Assembly: GCA_963785755.1 (NCBI GenBank) | Contig: CAWAXG010000009.1 | Span: 1 to 58,452, forward strand | Length of the DNA: 58,452 bases | Source: JACCXG01 sp963785755 | Lineage (GTDB): Bacteria > Acidobacteriota > Vicinamibacteria > Vicinamibacterales > 2-12-FULL-66-21 | Direction: 5' to 3' | Shown here: piece after piece, positions 55,603 to 58,452 of the stretch | Position numbering within the stretch: the stretch's first letter is position 1 | Layout of the letters: each line of letters starts with the position of its first letter | The notes under the pieces: model-generated | What the model saw: the letters and a program-made list of their open reading frames with translations, nothing else | What the model was told of the DNA's origin: nothing | Databases searched by the model: none | Made by a program: the position numbers and the translations under genes

Positions 55603-58452
55603 ACGCTGGCAGCGGATCGAAGCGCTCTATCACGCCGCACACGCGCAGCCGCCCGGCGAGCGCGCGGCGTTTCTCGCCGAGGCCTGTCCCGAAGACGCTG
55701 CGCTCCGCGGCGAAGTCGAAGTCCTGCTCAATGACCCGGTGCCCGACGACGAGTTCCTTCGACGGCCTGCGCTGGCCGTCGCGCACATCGTCTCGCGCAT
55801 TGCGCTCGAGGACATGACTGAGCGGCCGCTCGGCGGCTATCACCTGAAGGCGCTGCTCGGCGCCGGCGGCATGGGTGAGGTGTACCGCGCGCACGACCCG
55901 AAACTCGGGCGCGATGTCGCGATCAAAGTCCTGCCCCAGGAGTTCACGAGCGACCCCGATCGCCTCGCGCGGTTCGAGCGCGAGGCCCGCATGCTCGCCG
56001 CGCTCAATCACCCCAACATCTGTGGAATCTACGGCCTCGAAGAAGTCGACGGCGTCCGGTTCCTCGTGCTCGAGCTCGTCGACGGGAAGACACTGGCCGA
56101 GACGGTCTCCGAGCGGACGGCGCGCGATGCGGGTACGGCGTTGCCCGTGCACGAGGCGCTCACGGTCGCCCGTCAGATCGCCGAGGCGCTGGAGGCTGCG
56201 CACGACAAGGGAGTCGTCCATCGCGATCTGAAGCCCGCGAACGTGAAGATCACGCCGGCGCAGGTGGTCAAGGTCCTGGACTTCGGACTCGCCAAGAACC
56301 TCGGTCAACGATCGCCCATCGCCCGACCTCACGCACGTGCCGTCGGACGCCGACGGCGTGGGCGGTCCCCCGCTGGGCACTGCGGCCTACATGAGCCCCG
56401 AGCAGGCGAGAGGCCTACCCGTCGACAAACGCACGGATATCTGGGCCTTCGGTGTGGTGGTGTTCGAGATGATCGCGGGTCGGCGGCCCTTCCGCGGTGA
56501 TGGGGTCACCGACACGCTCGCGGCGATTCTCAAGACTGATCCCGACTGGAGTGAACTTCCCGACGGCGTGTCCCCCGATCTCGTCCGGCTCCTCCGCAGA
56601 TGTCTGGAAAAGGATCCGAGACGGCGCGTTCAGTCGATGGGCGACGCGCGGGTGCAGGTCGAAGAACTGCTTGGGGGCGCGGGCGATCAGTCCGCCTCAC
56701 CACCGGCCTGGCGGATGGCTCGTGCGCGGACCGGCAACGCGCAGCGCGCCATTGCCTGGAGCATCGCCGCGATCGCGACGGCGACGGCGCTGATTCTCGC
56801 GCTGTCGATCCTCCAACGGCCGCCGGCCACCGCCGTTTTCGTTTGCCGTGGTCCCGCCTCCCGGCGCATCGCTCGCCACCGAGGAAGCGCCCATCATTTC
56901 CCCGATGGCGTCCGGCTCGCGTTCGTGGCCTACGACGCGGGCGGTACGCCTGTGCTCCACACCAGCGTGATCGGCGACGCGGCCTCCGCTCGCCCGCTGC
57001 TCAAAACCGCCGGCGCCTCGCTGCCATTCTGGTCGCCGGATGGTCGGGCGATCGGGTTCTTCGCGCAAGGGTATCTCCAGACCGTGGACGTCACCACCGG
57101 CGGCGTTCGTAGGCTGGCACCGGCGGGTGGCCCACGCGGGGGCACGTGGAACAAGGACGATACGATCGTGTTCGTGCCGACACCCATCGCCGGTCCGTCG
57201 CGTGTGTCCGCCACGGGCAACGGGGATGACGCCACGCTCGTGCCGTCACTCCCGGGCCCGCCATCGGGCGGTTGGTTTCCCTCGTTTCTGCCCGATGGCC
57301 GGCACTTCCTCGAGTTCGTGCCGACAACCAGTCAACCGGAGAACTCCGGAGTGTGGGTCGTCTCCCTCGAAACTGGCGCGCGGCAACAAACTGCTTGATG
57401 CTCAATCGAACGCGGTATTCGCGCCCCCCGGTCTATCTGTTCTTCTGGCGTGCCGGCAGCTTGTGGGCCCAGCCGTTCGATCCAGTCGCGCGCAAGATGC
57501 GGGGCGAGCCTGTCGCGATGGAAAAGGCGGTCGGCCTGAACCCGGTGACGAACCAGGCGCTCTTTTCGATTTCCAACTCCGGCACGCTGGCGTTCTTTGC
57601 GGGCGCGGTCGGGCAGTCGGAGCTCGTGTGGGTCGATCGAAGCGGCACCGAGATCGCGAAAGCCGGTGCGACCGGAGTGATGAATACGATTTCGTTGTCG
57701 CCCGATGGCGCGAGCGTCGTCTACGACAGCGCCGATCCCACGACCGGCACGTTCGATCTCTGGCAGCTCGTGTTTGCCCGCCCCGAGCCCGACGAAACTC
57801 ACGTTCAACCCGGCCAACGATATCTTTCCGCTCTGGTCGCCCGACGGGAAACGAATCGTATTCACATCGGTTCGTGAACGCCCGCCGCAACTGTACCAAC
57901 TACGTGCGAACAGTGCAGGAACTGAAGAACGTCTCGTTCGAACGAAACTACCGACGCTTGCTTCCGGCTGGTCGCGCGACGGTGCGCGGCTCTTTTACAC
58001 CGTCATGGAACGCGTCAACTGGACTGGCGACATCTGGTCCGTGTCGCCCGGAAGCTCCGCACCCCAGCCGGTGGTTACCACCACGAATGACGACCGCTAC
58101 GGGACGCCGTCACCAGACGGCCGCTGGCTGGCCTATGTCACCAACGAATCCGGAACGTTCGAAGTGTTCGTGCAGGCCCTCGGCGGCCCGGGCTTCCGTC
58201 GTCAAGTGTCGTTGAACGGCGGCTCCCAGCCGCAGTGGCGCTACGACGGCTCAGAGCTTTTCTATCTGGGGCGAGACAGAAGGCTCATGTCGGTGCCGTT
58301 CGAGTCCGGTCCGACGACGTTTGTTGAAGGAACCCCGAAGGCATTGTTCGCAACTCGAACGAAGGTGTTGGAAGTTCAAGGTACGTCGAGGACTTATGCC
58401 GCTGCGGCAGATGGCGAGCGATTCCTGGTGGCGAACGCGACCGAGGAGTCGC
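55592..58452 (+). CDS. Ser/Thr protein kinase with TolB-like beta-propeller, frameshifted and cut by the window edge
   Basis: An N-terminal helical region (MTPERWQRIEALYHAAHAQP) typical of this kinase group precedes the kinase domain: GAGGMGEVYRAHDPKLG, AIKVL, HRDLKPANVK, DFGLAKNLG, TAAYMSPEQARG. A TM helix follows (IAAIATATALILALSIL), then a TolB/WD40-like propeller: LPFWSPDGRAIGFFAQGYL, WFPSFLPDGRHFLEFV, SLSPDGASVVYD and, late in the window, GTPSPDGRWLAYVTNESGTF. Frame changes occur near 56310, 56850 (two compensating), 57395, 57790 and 57890. The sigma factor is the partner upstream. The C-terminal end lies beyond the window. Confidence 0.88.

Overview
The window looks like a high-GC chromosome segment from an acidobacterium, most likely of the Vicinamibacteria type, possibly a metagenome-assembled genome. 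The basis is gene content. It has Oar-like TonB-dependent receptors with carboxypeptidase-regulatory N-termini, an ADOP/MacB-type permease, an acidobacterial-type ECF sigma factor overlapping a Ser/Thr kinase with a TolB-like propeller, several more Ser/Thr kinases, FGly sulfatases, Gfo/Idh/MocA and DUF1080 proteins, ThuA, and many secreted lipoproteins. No rRNA, tRNA, CRISPR array, phage or complete insertion sequence was recognised.

Layout. 1-4.0 kb: a broken beta-propeller sensor (-) and a broken two-haem cytochrome c (+). 4.2-6.4 kb: ThuA, DinB and methyltransferase genes in a row (+). 6.5-9.5 kb: a Ser/Thr kinase with an FGE-like domain, followed 18 nt later by an alpha/beta hydrolase (-). 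9.5-11.4 kb: a nest of palindromic repeats around a methyltransferase. 11.4-11.9 kb: trmO and a strong terminator. 12-15.4 kb: a frameshifted TonB receptor. 15.7-22.1 kb: glycan-related secreted enzymes (GH28-like protein, sulfatase, esterase). 22.2-26.5 kb: an ADOP permease, then tails of a TonB receptor and a histidine kinase, and an intact response regulator. 26.5-30.8 kb: a sulfatase fragment, Ig-like lipoprotein, FHA remnant, outer-membrane protein and second sulfatase. 31-34 kb: a single kinase-PEGA-FGE-hydrolase gene. 34-36.1 kb: decayed alkD-like and ankyrin genes. 36.2-42.6 kb: a Gfo/Idh/MocA oxidoreductase, a DUF1080 protein, a truncated third kinase, and a PQQ enzyme with an OB-fold lipoprotein. 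42.7-48 kb: DinB, a secreted beta-sandwich protein and a galactose-oxidase-like protein. 48.4-51.4 kb: an intact TonB receptor. 52.2-54.9 kb: an MscS tail, TIG lipoprotein and haloperoxidase-like protein. 55-58.4 kb: the sigma factor/kinase operon, running off the end.

The clearest theme is secreted breakdown and uptake of polymers, perhaps sulfated or pectin-like, under kinase, sigma and two-component control. The most unusual item is a kinase-TM-PEGA-pseudoFGE-hydrolase module present once fused, once split into two adjacent genes and once truncated. Its FGE-like domain lacks the catalytic cysteines and carries a shared substitute motif.

Many long genes are interrupted by one or more single-base frameshifts whose downstream frames still read as good protein. 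Some are probably assembly indels. Others, such as the sulfatase, MscS, alkD and ankyrin fragments, are truncated or mosaic and look like true remnants.
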